Of a stretch of DNA of 64,000 bases, positions 8,241 through 17,496 are shown one piece after another (positions within the stretch are counted from its first letter, which is position 1; each line of letters opens with the position of its first letter). The DNA is taken from assembly GCF_018139645.1 (NCBI RefSeq), contig NZ_JAGSPM010000011.1:62001-126000 (forward strand), read 5' to 3'. The notes under the pieces are model-generated. The model worked only from the letters and a program-made list of their open reading frames with translations. It was not told the origin of the DNA and did not search any database. This DNA is from Affinundibacterium baiyunense. Lineage in GTDB: Bacteria > Pseudomonadota > Gammaproteobacteria > Burkholderiales > Burkholderiaceae_D. The position numbers were made by a program, and so were the translations under genes.

Positions 8241-8504
8241 TTTTGTAGGGTTCAAACAAAATGGTTCGGCGATAGCTATCGAATTATTTTGTGTGAGTCT
8301 TTTGGAATTCAGCTTCCTCTTATTTAAAAGGAAGGTCGGGGTGGGGTGCAGTCGATTATTTAGAATCATAATTCTTGACTCGAATCCATTTCCGCATTGC
8401 CCTTCGCCTGAATGGGAAGGAGCGAAGTGGTGCGGCTAAGCTACCCCATCGTGTGAAACGAAGACTCTATATTTTCTATCATCCACATGAAGTGGGAAAA
8501 TCGT
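8241..8504 (+). other. Spacer upstream of pheS
   Basis: 264 bp with no convincing gene. It contains a palindrome CGATAGCTATCG near 8270, a purine/pyrimidine hairpin near 8313-8334 and a hairpin CTTCGC/GCGAAG (8402-8427). A TTGACT at 8375-8380 has no good -10 partner. The pheST promoter must lie here or upstream, but I cannot place it. Confidence 0.4.
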
Positions 8505-9521
8505 ATGAACTCATTAGATCAAATCGTAACGCAAGCTATCGCTGATTTCGCAGCGGCACCAGATGCAGCTGCTTTAGAAAATGCCAAGGCTTTGTACCTT
8601 GGTAAATCTGGTCAAATTACTGAACAAATGAAAGGTCTGGGCAAACTTGCTCCAGACGAACGTAAAGTTCAAGGTGCGGTAATTAATGTCGCCAAAGAGA
8701 AAATTGAAAATGCCTTGACGGCACGTCGTGATGCATTAGCGAATGCGCAGATGGAGGCGCGTTTAAATGCAGAAGCCATTGATGTAACTTTGCCAGGTCG
8801 CGGTCGAGGCATTGGTGGTATTCATCCAGTGATGCGCACTTGGCAGCGAGTTGAAGAAATTTTCCGCTCGATAGGTTTTGATGTTGCGGATGGACCAGAA
8901 ATTGAAAATGACTGGACTAACTTTACTGCGTTGAATAGTCCAGAAAATCACCCAGCACGTTCGATGCAGGATACATTCTATGTCGAGGGTAACGATACCT
9001 CAGGCAAACCCTTGTTGTTGCGCACGCATACTAGTCCTATGCAAGTGCGTTATGCGCGCATGAATAAGCCGCCGATTAAAGTGATTGCTCCAGGTCGTAC
9101 TTATCGTGTCGATAGCGATGCCACACATTCGCCTATGTTCCATCAAGTCGAAGGCTTGTGGATAGGCGAGGACATTAGCTTTGCCGATTTGAAAGGTGTG
9201 TATCTGAATTTTGTGAAAGCTTTCTTTGAAACAGATGACTTGCAAGTACGTTTCCGTCCATCGTATTTTCCATTTACCGAACCCTCCGCAGAGATCGATA
9301 TTGCTTTTGGTAGCGGCCCTTTGAAAGGACGTTGGTTGGAAATCTCTGGCTCAGGACAAGTGCATCCTTCTGTAATTAAAAACATGGGACTCGATCCAGA
9401 GCAATATATCGGTTTTGCATTTGGCTCAGGTTTGGAACGCTTGACGATGCTACGTTACGGCGTTAGTGATTTGCGTTTGTTCTACGAAGGCGATCTACGC
9501 TTCCTAAAGCAATTTAACTAA
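8505..9521 (+). CDS. pheS: Phenylalanyl-tRNA synthetase alpha chain
   Basis: 338 residues. This is the catalytic subunit of the alpha2beta2 enzyme that charges tRNA-Phe. A coiled-coil N-terminus (~1-90) precedes the class II core with the motif 2 region [21 protein letters not shown] and the motif 3 glycine-rich block [17 protein letters not shown]. The frame could start at ATG 8487, but only ATG 8505 has an upstream GTGGGA at a good distance, and MNSLDQIV is the usual family start. The 196-bp gap to pheT holds a repeat, so the usual tight pheS-pheT coupling is loosened here. Confidence 0.96.
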   Translation: MNSLDQIVTQAIADFAAAPDAAALENAKALYLGKSGQITEQMKGLGKLAPDERKVQGAVINVAKEKIENALTARRDALANAQMEARLNAEAIDVTLPGRGRGIGGIHPVMRTWQRVEEIFRSIGFDVADGPEIENDWTNFTALNSPENHPARSMQDTFYVEGNDTSGKPLLLRTHTSPMQVRYARMNKPPIKVIAPGRTYRVDSDATHSPMFHQVEGLWIGEDISFADLKGVYLNFVKAFFETDDLQVRFRPSYFPFTEPSAEIDIAFGSGPLKGRWLEISGSGQVHPSVIKNMGLDPEQYIGFAFGSGLERLTMLRYGVSDLRLFYEGDLRFLKQFN

Positions 9522-9531
9522 TGGGGGCATC

Positions 9532-9640
9532 TATAAATCCAATTCTCGGGCGCATATTTTCGTTGCAAAGGCACACAGCATTGAATATCGACGTATTGCT
9601 AGTTTTGTGTCTCAATCTGCACTCCGATAATTGAATTTCT
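9532..9640. repeat. Intergenic repeat copy 2 with terminal inverted repeats
   Basis: The left end ATAAATCCAATTCTCGGGCG (from 9533) and the right end GCACTCCGATAATTGAATTT (from 9619) are inverted repeats of each other, with few mismatches. They match the ends of the copy at 7282-7377 in order and orientation. Base changes between the arms appear compensated (TCGG/CCGA here, TAGG/CCTA in copy 1), which suggests a maintained structure. Confidence 0.65.
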
Positions 9641-9717
9641 AGACGCTCCATCGGCAAGATTACCTTAGATTGAATTTTCCGTACTGCAAAGTACACCATC
9701 AACATCACGGTTGAATT

Positions 9718-12144
9718 ATGCAATTTTCTGAAAACTGGTTACGTACCATGGTTGATCCGAACATGACTTCGGATGAGTTGTCTCACTTGCTGACGATGGC
9801 GGGTTTGGAAGTAGAGGAAGTGGAGCCAGTTGCTCCGCCGTTTAGCAATGTAGTTGTTGCTGAGATTCGCGAGATCGCTAAGCATCCTGATGCAGATCGT
9901 TTAAACGTGTGTCAGGTTGATGTGGGTACTGGCACGCTGCTTAACATCGTATGTGGCGCACCGAATGTGCGCGTTGGCATGAAAGTGCCATGTGCGATGG
10001 CTGGCGCAGTATTGCCACCGGGTGCAGACGGTAAACCTTTCTTGATTAAGGTCGGCAAGCTGCGTGGCGTTGAATCGCAAGGCATGTTGTGTTCCGCTAA
10101 AGAGTTGAAATTGTCCGAAGAAGGTGGCGGTTTGATGGACTTGCCCGCAGATGCGCAAGTTGGTCAAAATTTCCGTGATTATTATCAGTTAAACGATCTC
10201 AAATTCACGATCAAATTGACGCCAAATAAAGCGGATTGTCTGTCCGTACTTGGTGTGGCGCGTGAAGTGTCGGCATTAACTGGTGCGCCTATGCGTTTGC
10301 CAGAGGCGCATATTATGCCTGTCAGTTTGACTGAAAAATTACCTGTGAAAATTAGCGCACCGGATTTATGCGGCCGTTTTGTTGGTCGTGTGATTCGTGG
10401 TGTGAACGCGAAAGCGCCAACGCCAGATTGGATGAAGCAACGTTTGGAACGTAGTGGTCAGCGCCCAATATCCGCACTCGTCGATATTTCCAATTATGTG
10501 ATGTTGGAAATGGGGCGTCCTAGCCACGTTTTTGATATGGATAAAATACATGGCGGTCTCGATGTCCGTTGGGGCAAAGCGGGAGAATCCTTAAAACTTT
10601 TAAATGGCAACACAGTCGCGGTTGATGAGTGGGTCGGTGTGATCGCTGATCAGCAAGAAATTGAATCATTGGCTGGCATTATGGGCGGTGATTCAACTGC
10701 AGTTAGTCTGGAAACTGAGAATATTTATCTTGAGTCTGCATTCTGGTGGCCGCAAGCGATTCAAGGTCGCGCGCGTAAATATAATTTTTCTACTGACGCA
10801 GCACATCGCTACGAGCGTGGCGTGGATTTTGAATCTATCGTTGAGCACGTCGAACGTATCACTGCCTTGATTGTTGAAATTTGCGGAGGTACTGAGCACG
10901 TTAAGGTCGGCCCGGTGGATGATCTCGTCGTGAATTTGCCAAAACGTTTGCCAGTAAAATTGCGTACCGCACGTGCGAATAAAGTGATTGGTGTTGATTT
11001 TACCGACGCGCAAATCGCTGATATTTTCACGCGCCTTGGTTTGCAGTTCACCCAAGAACCTGGATTGTTCTCGGTCACGCCACCATCCTATCGTTTTGAT
11101 ATAGAAATCGAAGAAGATTTGATTGAAGAAGTTGTACGCGTGTATGGCTTTGAAAATATTCCATCCTTGCCACCGGTTGCAGCAAATGCGATGTTAATTG
11201 CGCCGGAGAACACACGCTCGACATTTACCTTGCGTCGTCAAATCGCTGATATGGATTATCAAGAGGTCGTCAATTACAGCTTTGTTGAGGAAGCTTGGGA
11301 GCGAGATTTCTGCGCAAACGACAACCCTATTAAGTTACAAAATCCAATTGCAAGTCAAATGAGTGTCATGCGTACCAGCTTGATTGCAAGTTTGGTCGCC
11401 AATGCGCGCTATAACTTAAATCGCAAGCTCAATCGCGTTCGTATCTTTGAAATTGCTGCGGTGTATCTGCGTGACGATTCTGTGCTTGATGGTGCTTTGA
11501 GTTTATCAGGCTACGATCAGCCTAAGCGTTTGGCGGCATTGGCGTATGGCTCAGTTGCTGCAGAGCAGTGGGGACAAATGACTCGGAATGTGGATTTCTT
11601 TGATGTGAAATCCGATTTAGAGAATTTATTTGCGCCCAAGGTTTTGCGCTTTAATAAAGTAGATCATCCAGCGTTGCATCCTGGACGTTCTGCGCAAATT
11701 GAATGTGATGGCCAAATCATCGGTTTAATTGGTGAGCTCCACCCGCGCCTGCAACAAAAATATGATTTACCTTTAGCACCTATCGTTTTCGAAGTTGCGC
11801 TTACTGCTTTGCAGTCCGTGGAGTTGCCTTGCCATCGTGAAATTTCTAAGTTCCAAGCGGTGACACGTGATTTGGCATTGGTTGTTAAGCAATCTGTTTC
11901 TGCCCAAGAATTAATCGATGTTTTCAAGGCAGAAATAAATAAAGCAGAATCTTGTAAAATCGTGCAAGACCTTGTTTTATTTGATGAATATCGTGGCAAA
12001 GGTTTGGAAAATGATGAGAAAAGTCTTGCTTTCCGCTTTAGCTTGCAAGATACTCAGAATACCTTACAAGATGAAACGGTAGAACTTGCGATGAATGCGC
12101 TAGTAGCTGCTGCTAATATCGGTGTATCGGCAAGACTTCGCTAA
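9718..12144 (+). CDS. pheT: Phenylalanyl-tRNA synthetase beta chain
   Basis: 808 residues, typical for the bacterial beta chain. Order: EMAP-like tRNA-binding domain (~40-150, [26 protein letters not shown]), B3/B4 editing domain (~215-390, [10 protein letters not shown]...[13 protein letters not shown]), B5 domain (~405-480), catalytic-like domain, and a C-terminal ferredoxin-fold anticodon-binding domain (~715-808, [19 protein letters not shown]). It partners PheS. The next gene, ihfA, follows after 172 bp. Confidence 0.96.
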   Translation: MQFSENWLRTMVDPNMTSDELSHLLTMAGLEVEEVEPVAPPFSNVVVAEIREIAKHPDADRLNVCQVDVGTGTLLNIVCGAPNVRVGMKVPCAMAGAVLPPGADGKPFLIKVGKLRGVESQGMLCSAKELKLSEEGGGLMDLPADAQVGQNFRDYYQLNDLKFTIKLTPNKADCLSVLGVAREVSALTGAPMRLPEAHIMPVSLTEKLPVKISAPDLCGRFVGRVIRGVNAKAPTPDWMKQRLERSGQRPISALVDISNYVMLEMGRPSHVFDMDKIHGGLDVRWGKAGESLKLLNGNTVAVDEWVGVIADQQEIESLAGIMGGDSTAVSLETENIYLESAFWWPQAIQGRARKYNFSTDAAHRYERGVDFESIVEHVERITALIVEICGGTEHVKVGPVDDLVVNLPKRLPVKLRTARANKVIGVDFTDAQIADIFTRLGLQFTQEPGLFSVTPPSYRFDIEIEEDLIEEVVRVYGFENIPSLPPVAANAMLIAPENTRSTFTLRRQIADMDYQEVVNYSFVEEAWERDFCANDNPIKLQNPIASQMSVMRTSLIASLVANARYNLNRKLNRVRIFEIAAVYLRDDSVLDGALSLSGYDQPKRLAALAYGSVAAEQWGQMTRNVDFFDVKSDLENLFAPKVLRFNKVDHPALHPGRSAQIECDGQIIGLIGELHPRLQQKYDLPLAPIVFEVALTALQSVELPCHREISKFQAVTRDLALVVKQSVSAQELIDVFKAEINKAESCKIVQDLVLFDEYRGKGLENDEKSLAFRFSLQDTQNTLQDETVELAMNALVAAANIGVSARLR

Positions 12145-12159
12145 CTCAATCATTTTTTT

Positions 12160-12198
12160 AACGCTCTGATTGCCAAGAATTTGGCAATTTGGAGCGTT
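12160..12198. repeat. Hairpin between pheT and ihfA
   Basis: Nested inverted repeat: AACGCTC (12160-12166) with GAGCGTT (12192-12198), and inside it ATTGCCAA (12169-12176) with TTGGCAAT (12181-12188). It is stable by eye but not followed by a T run on the plus strand (the T run precedes it), so it is not a textbook terminator. Confidence 0.55.
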
Positions 12199-12316
12199 AT
12201 CGCTTTAAGCAAATAGAAAAATTTGTGGTGAATTTGGTTGTTGCTTCTTTGTGTTTGGAACAACAATTGCTGATTGAGACAGCGTGACTTAAATAGATAA
12301 ATAAATTAGGTAAATC

Positions 12317-12742
12317 ATGATGAACGATGTGACTTCTGCCGATCTTCAGACTCTATTAGATGAAGATTTAAAGCGTGCCGTGCGTGAAGCGCAGGCACGT
12401 TCAAAAGCGGAAAAAGATTTGCCCACCTTAACCAAGGCCGAATTAGCTGAACTGTTATTTGAACAAGTTGGTTTGAATAAGCGTGAAGCAAAAGATATGG
12501 TTGAAACTTTTTTTGGCGAAATTCGTGATGCGCTTGAACGTGGTGCTGAAGTGAAGTTGTCGGGTTTTGGTAATTTTCAATTACGTGATAAGCCACAACG
12601 TCCAGGACGTAATCCTAAAACTGGCGAAGAAATTCCAATTACTGCGCGTCGTGTCGTCACGTTTCACGCAAGTCAAAAATTAAAGGCCATGGTCGATGAT
12701 TTGCATGCGCCTCATCAATTTAATAGCACTAATCCAGCGTAA
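12317..12742 (+). CDS. ihfA: Integration host factor alpha subunit, N-terminally extended
   Basis: 141 residues. IhfA pairs with IhfB to bend DNA at specific sites. The core (~40-130: [63 protein letters not shown]) is complete, including the DNA-intercalating GRNPKTG arm. Compared with E. coli IhfA (about 99 residues), there are ~38 extra N-terminal residues, charged and helical in character, and a longer C-terminal tail. ATG is at 12317 or 12320. Position directly after pheT is the conserved gammaproteobacterial/betaproteobacterial arrangement. Confidence 0.93.
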   Translation: MMNDVTSADLQTLLDEDLKRAVREAQARSKAEKDLPTLTKAELAELLFEQVGLNKREAKDMVETFFGEIRDALERGAEVKLSGFGNFQLRDKPQRPGRNPKTGEEIPITARRVVTFHASQKLKAMVDDLHAPHQFNSTNPA

Positions 12743-12750
12743 ATTCTCGA

Positions 12751-13125
12751 ATGTGTGATACTTGTATGGAAAATTTTGTGTTACCTCCGATCCCAGCTAA
12801 GCGTTACTTCACTATTGGTGAAGTGAGTGATTTATGTGGTGTAAAACCGCATGTATTGCGTTATTGGGAGCAAGAGTTTGCACAGCTCAAACCTGTAAAA
12901 CGTCGTGGAAATCGTCGCTACTATCAGCATCATGAAGTGCTATTAATTCGACGCATTCGTGAGCTGCTGTATGAGCAAGGATTTACGATCAATGGTGCGC
13001 GCAATAAGTTGAATAATCAAGCATCGCATGAAGACGTTGTGACAGAAGTGCGTGAACAAAGTCCGTTTAGTTTGCTGCAAATTCGCAATGAATTGCAGTC
13101 CGTATTGACTTTGTTAAAGCTGTAA
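12751..13125 (+). CDS. MerR-family transcriptional regulator
   Basis: 124 residues. The helix-turn-helix YFTIGEVSDLCGVKPHVLRYWEQEF (~19-43) and the wing KRRGNRRYY are classic MerR features; a coiled-coil dimerisation helix follows (~60-80). There is no effector domain and there are no conserved metal-binding cysteines, so the ligand is unknown. It starts 8 bp after ihfA and is almost certainly co-transcribed with it, an arrangement common in betaproteobacteria. The start could also be ATG 12766 (MENFVLPPIP), which would remove the two N-terminal cysteines. Confidence 0.88.
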   Translation: MCDTCMENFVLPPIPAKRYFTIGEVSDLCGVKPHVLRYWEQEFAQLKPVKRRGNRRYYQHHEVLLIRRIRELLYEQGFTINGARNKLNNQASHEDVVTEVREQSPFSLLQIRNELQSVLTLLKL

Positions 13126-13126
13126 T

Positions 13127-14686
13127 TTAACGCCTCAATAAGTCGTTCAAACTGGATCGAACCACTGGGATTAATTCACTTGCAGTTAATCCTACAGGTC
13201 CTACGCCATTTTCAACACAAAGATCCGCTGCTTTTCCATGCAGGTAGACAGCTAGACATGCTGCTTGTGCGGCGTTTAATCCTTGTGCAAGCAGCGCACC
13301 GCAAATTCCCGAGAGAACGTCGCCAGTGCCCGCACTCGCTAAGCCTGCATTGCCGCTGCTATTGATCCAAGTCTGCGTCGAATCAACAATCACAGTTCCA
13401 GCGCCTTTTAGCACAACACATACTTGAAGTTCCTGTGCCAATTTTTGTGCAGATTTGTAGCGATCGGATTGTATTTCGTTTGCGCTTGTTTGTAGTAAGC
13501 GCGCAGCTTCTAAGGGATGCGGGGTAATGAGCGTTTGCCAGTGTTTTTGTGCGCGTTGGCGTACTAGTTCTTTCAGCGTTTCGTCGATCGCAATTACATT
13601 TAAGGCGTCCGCATCGATGACAAGACTTGGACTTTCCTCGAGTACTTTTTGTACGAAGTATTTTGCTTCTTCTGATGTGCCTAATCCAGGGCCAATTACC
13701 ATGACTGGTCGATTCAAATCCGATGATCGTGCACTCGCGACCATGAGTTCTGGGTGGACTATGTCGATGCTAGGAAATCGTTCGTCCATCATGCCTAGGT
13801 GAACTTTACCTGCGCCGCACATTAGCGCAGCCCGTCCTGCCAAAATGGGTGCACCTAACATGCCTGAATTTCCACCTAAGATCAGAACTTCTCCATAACT
13901 ACCTTTGTGGCTATCTTGTCGTCTTCTTGGTAGATATTGATCGAAGGACGACTCTACCAACAGATGCGCATCAGTGGGAGGATAGTCAGTGTGATCGAGG
14001 TTTAATGTGTTTAGAAAGATCTGTCCAGCGAAGTCTTTTGCTTTCGCGGTATGTAGTCCAATCTTGTTGCCGATGAAGGTTAGGGTATGGCTCGCACGTA
14101 AAGCAACTGCATTGTCGCCAAATATTTGGCCTGTATCGGCATTCAATCCACTGGGGACATCTAAGGCAAGCGTAGGTATTTTTTGTTGGGAATTTTGACG
14201 ATTTAAGTATTCAATTAGTTCTGCAGCATCGCCTTCAATCGGGCGATTTAATCCTATCCCAAACAGACCATCGATGATTAAATCCCATACGTCTATACCG
14301 TGTTTTTTACAATCTTCAAGGTTGGTCCATTTGGCTGTGCTAGCAAGCGCACCTTGTAGGCTTTGATTCGCTTCTACCGAGTAGTTTGTTGTGGAGCCTA
14401 ACAAAAGGATATGAACGTCGACTTCATTTTTGCACAGTAAATGTGCTGTTTCTAAGGCATCGCCACCGTTATCGCCAACTCCAGCTAGTATCAGTACTTT
14501 CCCTTTTTTTGCGCCTAATAATTCCAATGCGAGCTCTGCAGCAGCTTTTCCTGCTGCGCGCATTAAGGTGCCGGTCGCTAGTTGTTGCTTTGCCTCCGAT
14601 TCGATAGAACGAATTTGTTCACGTCGATAAAGTTCAGTGAATTGCGTTCGCGCAAGCAGCTGATTATTTTGCATCGAGCTATGCAT
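13127..14686 (-). CDS. nnr: Bifunctional NAD(P)H-hydrate epimerase / ADP-dependent dehydratase
   Basis: 519 residues. It repairs hydrated NADH and NADPH: the N-terminal YjeF_N epimerase (~1-225, LILAGVGDNGGDALETAHLL, DGLFGIGLNR) interconverts the NAD(P)HX epimers and the C-terminal ribokinase-like dehydratase (~240-515, LGGNSGMLGAPILAGRAAL, VIGPGLG, GTGDVLSG) restores NAD(P)H. It lies 14 bp downstream of fliR on the same strand and may be carried on the end of the flagellar transcript. It is convergent with the MerR gene, the stops being 1 bp apart. Confidence 0.93.
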   Translation of the reverse strand: MHSSMQNNQLLARTQFTELYRREQIRSIESEAKQQLATGTLMRAAGKAAAELALELLGAKKGKVLILAGVGDNGGDALETAHLLCKNEVDVHILLLGSTTNYSVEANQSLQGALASTAKWTNLEDCKKHGIDVWDLIIDGLFGIGLNRPIEGDAAELIEYLNRQNSQQKIPTLALDVPSGLNADTGQIFGDNAVALRASHTLTFIGNKIGLHTAKAKDFAGQIFLNTLNLDHTDYPPTDAHLLVESSFDQYLPRRRQDSHKGSYGEVLILGGNSGMLGAPILAGRAALMCGAGKVHLGMMDERFPSIDIVHPELMVASARSSDLNRPVMVIGPGLGTSEEAKYFVQKVLEESPSLVIDADALNVIAIDETLKELVRQRAQKHWQTLITPHPLEAARLLQTSANEIQSDRYKSAQKLAQELQVCVVLKGAGTVIVDSTQTWINSSGNAGLASAGTGDVLSGICGALLAQGLNAAQAACLAVYLHGKAADLCVENGVGPVGLTASELIPVVRSSLNDLLRR

Positions 14687-14700
14687 GTTCTGATGAACCC

Positions 14701-15504
14701 TTACGGTTGTTTGATCGGTACTGGATTTGGATAATTGCCAAGCGTTTTAACGTTGTCCAAACTGTGTACAAAGATGTTTTCTAGCGGTGCCAATAGATAC
14801 GGCAGGATCAACATGAGCATAAGGAATCCGACCATAATCGTAATTGGAAATCCGATACCAAAGATATTTAATTGTGGCGCGGCACGAGTCAATATCCCAA
14901 GAGCTATATTGGTAATCAGTAAGGCCGCTACTAGTGGTATGGAGAGTAGCATGCCAATTTTAAATATTTCTTCACCCCAAATCGCTAGTCTTTGTACGCT
15001 AAAACCCATGCTTAACGAAGTCGATATAGGAATGTTTTTAAAGCTATTGATTAAGGCTTCAAACATCGCAAGATGCACGTTTAAACTAAGAAAGAGTAGG
15101 GTGGTGATAATTACCAAAAATTGCGCAATCGCTGAGGAACGGCCTCGTGTTTGTGGATCATAGAATGTAGCAAAGCCTAGGCCCATTGTTAGACCAATCA
15201 CTTCACCAGCCATTTCAACGCCAGCAAAAATAACGCGAACGATAAATCCCATTGCTAATCCGATTACCAATTGTTGCATCAACACTGCAATTCCGGTAAT
15301 CGAGAGTGGATCAACATTGTTAAGCGGTGGGATGGTTGGCGCAACGATCAGAGCAAGAAAGACGCCGAGTGCAATTTTGACGCGAACTGGAACGCCATTA
15401 TTTCCAAATGGAGGTGCAATCGCAATGAAGCCGAGGATACGCGTTAGCGGCCACATGAACGAGGCAATTAGTGCGACCAACTCATTGCTACTGATAGAGA
15501 TCAT
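14701..15504 (-). CDS. fliR: Flagellar export apparatus protein FliR
   Basis: 267 residues. This integral membrane component of the type III flagellar export gate has several hydrophobic helices (for example VPVRVKIALGVFLALIVAPTI, LVIGLAMGFIVRVIFAGVEMAGEVIG) and the family signature near residues 90-120. It is last in the fliLMNOPQR run on the minus strand. The 36 bp upstream contain a short direct repeat (two GCTTATGTGG/A units). Confidence 0.95.
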   Translation of the reverse strand: MISISSNELVALIASFMWPLTRILGFIAIAPPFGNNGVPVRVKIALGVFLALIVAPTIPPLNNVDPLSITGIAVLMQQLVIGLAMGFIVRVIFAGVEMAGEVIGLTMGLGFATFYDPQTRGRSSAIAQFLVIITTLLFLSLNVHLAMFEALINSFKNIPISTSLSMGFSVQRLAIWGEEIFKIGMLLSIPLVAALLITNIALGILTRAAPQLNIFGIGFPITIMVGFLMLMLILPYLLAPLENIFVHSLDNVKTLGNYPNPVPIKQP

Positions 15505-15540
15505 ACGATGGGCTTATGTGGCTTATGTAGCTTTTGCAGC

Positions 15541-15810
15541 TTAACCAGCTAACAGCGCAATACCAGTGAACACTTCGCGCATATAGTCGCCAAGCACGCT
15601 AAGCATCCATGGGCCAGCAATGATTAGTGTCACAAAAATGCCAACCAACTTTGGAATGAAAGACAAGGTGGTTTCATTGATTTGTGTTGCAGCTTGAAAA
15701 ATACTAACGATAAGACCGATGCCCAGCGCTACTAATAACAAAGGCGCTGAAATCAATAGCGTAATTTCCATTGCATGACGACCCATCGTCATAACACTAT
15801 CGGGAGTCAT
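15541..15810 (-). CDS. fliQ: Flagellar export apparatus protein FliQ
   Basis: 89 residues, full length. It has two transmembrane helices (ITLLISAPLLLVALGIGLIVSIFQAATQINE and FVTLIIAGPWMLSVLGDYM), with the QAATQINE motif conserved in FliQ and type III secretion homologs. It forms the export gate with FliP and FliR. It is 13 bp downstream of fliP. Confidence 0.96.
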   Translation of the reverse strand: MTPDSVMTMGRHAMEITLLISAPLLLVALGIGLIVSIFQAATQINETTLSFIPKLVGIFVTLIIAGPWMLSVLGDYMREVFTGIALLAG

Positions 15811-15823
15811 AATTTACCTCTAC

Positions 15824-16591
15824 TCAGTAAAAACTACGTGCCAACGAGCCAATCAGTAACTGCCAGCCATCGACCAAAACAAATAACATTAACTTAAATG
15901 GCAGCGAGACAATCGACGGTGAAACCATCATCATACCCATCGCCATCAATACACTCGCGACCACCATATCGATGATGAGAAAGGGTATGAAGATCGCGAA
16001 ACTGATTTGAAAAGCTGTTTTAAGTTCGCTGGTAATAAATGCTGGAATCAGTACGCGTAATGGAATATCTTCAGGACCTTGTAAAGCAGGCGTGTTTGAT
16101 AGTTTGACATACAAGGCAATATCCGACTCGCGTGTTTGTTTTAGCATGAATCCCTTTAAAGGCTCAACGCCTTTTTCCATTGCCTGTTGCATCGTAATTT
16201 TGTTCTCGGAGAAGGGCAGGTAGGCATCTGCATAAATTTTGTCGAACACCGGCCCCATCACAAACAGCGTTAAAAAGAGTGCTAATCCAACTAGAACTTG
16301 GTTCGGTGGAGACGATTGCGTACCGAGTGCTTGACGTAATAGGGACAACACGATAATGATGCGCGTAAAGCTGGTCATCATAAGCAAAGCTGCAGGAATA
16401 AACGCGAGCGAGCTTAAGAAAATTAAGGTCTGTATACTCAGAGAATAATTTTGGCCGCCACCAGATGCAGGTGAGCTTGTGATTGCAGGTAAGCCGCCGG
16501 ACTGCGCAAATGCGGTCTGCGAAAACCCTAACAAAATGAGAGCGCTCAATAATGGTAAATATTGGAGCAAGAAGTGGCGCAAGTTTTTCAT
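15824..16591 (-). CDS. fliP: Flagellar export apparatus protein FliP
   Basis: 255 residues. It has a cleavable signal peptide (~1-29, ending QTAFAQS) as usual for FliP, then the membrane core with [29 protein letters not shown] and [21 protein letters not shown], and the C-terminal [22 protein letters not shown] block. It forms the pentameric core of the export gate. The start lies 9 bp after the fliO stop. Confidence 0.97.
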   Translation of the reverse strand: MKNLRHFLLQYLPLLSALILLGFSQTAFAQSGGLPAITSSPASGGGQNYSLSIQTLIFLSSLAFIPAALLMMTSFTRIIIVLSLLRQALGTQSSPPNQVLVGLALFLTLFVMGPVFDKIYADAYLPFSENKITMQQAMEKGVEPLKGFMLKQTRESDIALYVKLSNTPALQGPEDIPLRVLIPAFITSELKTAFQISFAIFIPFLIIDMVVASVLMAMGMMMVSPSIVSLPFKLMLFVLVDGWQLLIGSLARSFY

Positions 16592-16600
16592 AAGCTACTT

Positions 16601-17056
16601 TTAATTTTGCGGCGGATTGCGCTTGTCCATCGTTTTTTTCAACCAATCAGCGAATGGTGCATTCAAGGTTGTGGCGCTGCCCTCAGCCTCTGGTAAGGCT
16701 TGCTTTTGCATACTTGAGAGCGTGTTGATTTGTTGTGCGGTGACTCCCAGTACTAACCATTGATCGGCAACCTCTACAACCATAACGCGTTCACGATTGC
16801 CTAAGTTAATTCCACCAATAACTTTGACGGGAAGCTTGTGCCCATTTGCAATTGGTCCTACGCGTTTCACCAGCCACGCAAACAGCAACATAATGGCGAT
16901 AACAAATGCAAGTGCCAGAAAAATTTGCAGCAACCCGGTGCTAGCCGAAACTGTTGCACTTGATGATTGTGCATACACCAAATTACTGACAAACAATGTC
17001 GGCAATAGCCAAAGCTTCGTATAGCGCTGTTTAGCGTTGTTGAATATCTTGGACAT
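16601..17056 (-). CDS. fliO: Flagellar biosynthesis protein FliO
   Basis: 151 residues. The N-terminal hydrophobic signal-like segment (~10-30) is followed by a single transmembrane helix (LLQIFLALAFVIAIMLLFAWLVKRVGP, ~43-70) and a cytoplasmic domain with INLGNRERVMVVEVADQWLVLGV, the FliO signature. FliO assists assembly of FliP rings. Its ATG overlaps the fliN stop by 1 bp, so translation is coupled. Confidence 0.93.
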   Translation of the reverse strand: MSKIFNNAKQRYTKLWLLPTLFVSNLVYAQSSSATVSASTGLLQIFLALAFVIAIMLLFAWLVKRVGPIANGHKLPVKVIGGINLGNRERVMVVEVADQWLVLGVTAQQINTLSSMQKQALPEAEGSATTLNAPFADWLKKTMDKRNPPQN

Positions 17057-17496
17057 TATTTATTCAGCTTACGAATACGCTCGGCAGGAGTAACGATATC
17101 GGTTAAGCGAATACCGAATTTATCATTAACCACCACCACCTCACCTTGCGCGATTAAACAACCATTCACCAACACGTCCATCGGTTCACCAGCCATACCG
17201 TCAAGTTCCACGACGGAGCCTTGCGCGAGTTGTAGCAAATTTTTGATCGCAATTTTTGTACGTCCAAGTTCAACTGTAAGCTGTACAGGAATGTCGAGAA
17301 TAAAGTCGATGTCATTATGCGTCTGAGTTGCGGGCGCTTTCCCAAACTCTTGAAACATACTGGCACCAGACTGTACTGCGGGCGCAGCTTGAGCAGCCGC
17401 GGCGCGAGCAGCCGCTTCTGCATCCGCTTTTTCCTGTTCAGCAATCGCCGCACCCCAATCATCTTCACTGATAGGGCTGTCGTTATTGTCATCCAT
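17056..17496 (-). CDS. fliN: Flagellar motor switch protein FliN
   Basis: 146 residues. The C-terminal SpoA/SPOA domain (~65-140: ILDIPVQLTVELGRTKIAIKNLLQLAQGSVVELDGMAGEPMDVLVNG) is diagnostic. The N-terminus is an Ala/Glu-rich variable segment. FliN forms the bottom of the C ring and takes part in CheY-P-controlled switching and export. It overlaps fliM by 8 bp. Confidence 0.96.
   Translation of the reverse strand: MDDNNDSPISEDDWGAAIAEQEKADAEAAARAAAAQAAPAVQSGASMFQEFGKAPATQTHNDIDFILDIPVQLTVELGRTKIAIKNLLQLAQGSVVELDGMAGEPMDVLVNGCLIAQGEVVVVNDKFGIRLTDIVTPAERIRKLNK

Noticed and set aside
8188-8439. Phe-rich plus-strand ORF upstream of pheS, considered as a Phe leader peptide
   Set aside because: It is ~80 codons long, has no ribosome site, runs through the rplT terminator, and its Phe content follows from T-rich DNA. 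Attenuator leaders are short and end before the terminator.
11338-11352. AAATCCAATT-like match to the intergenic repeat end inside pheT
   Set aside because: It encodes the conserved Gln-Asn-Pro-Ile stretch of PheT and has no matching right end, so it is a chance similarity.
12160-12198. Hairpin after pheT as a Rho-independent terminator
   Set aside because: The T run lies before, not after, the stem on the transcribed strand. Kept only as an inverted repeat.
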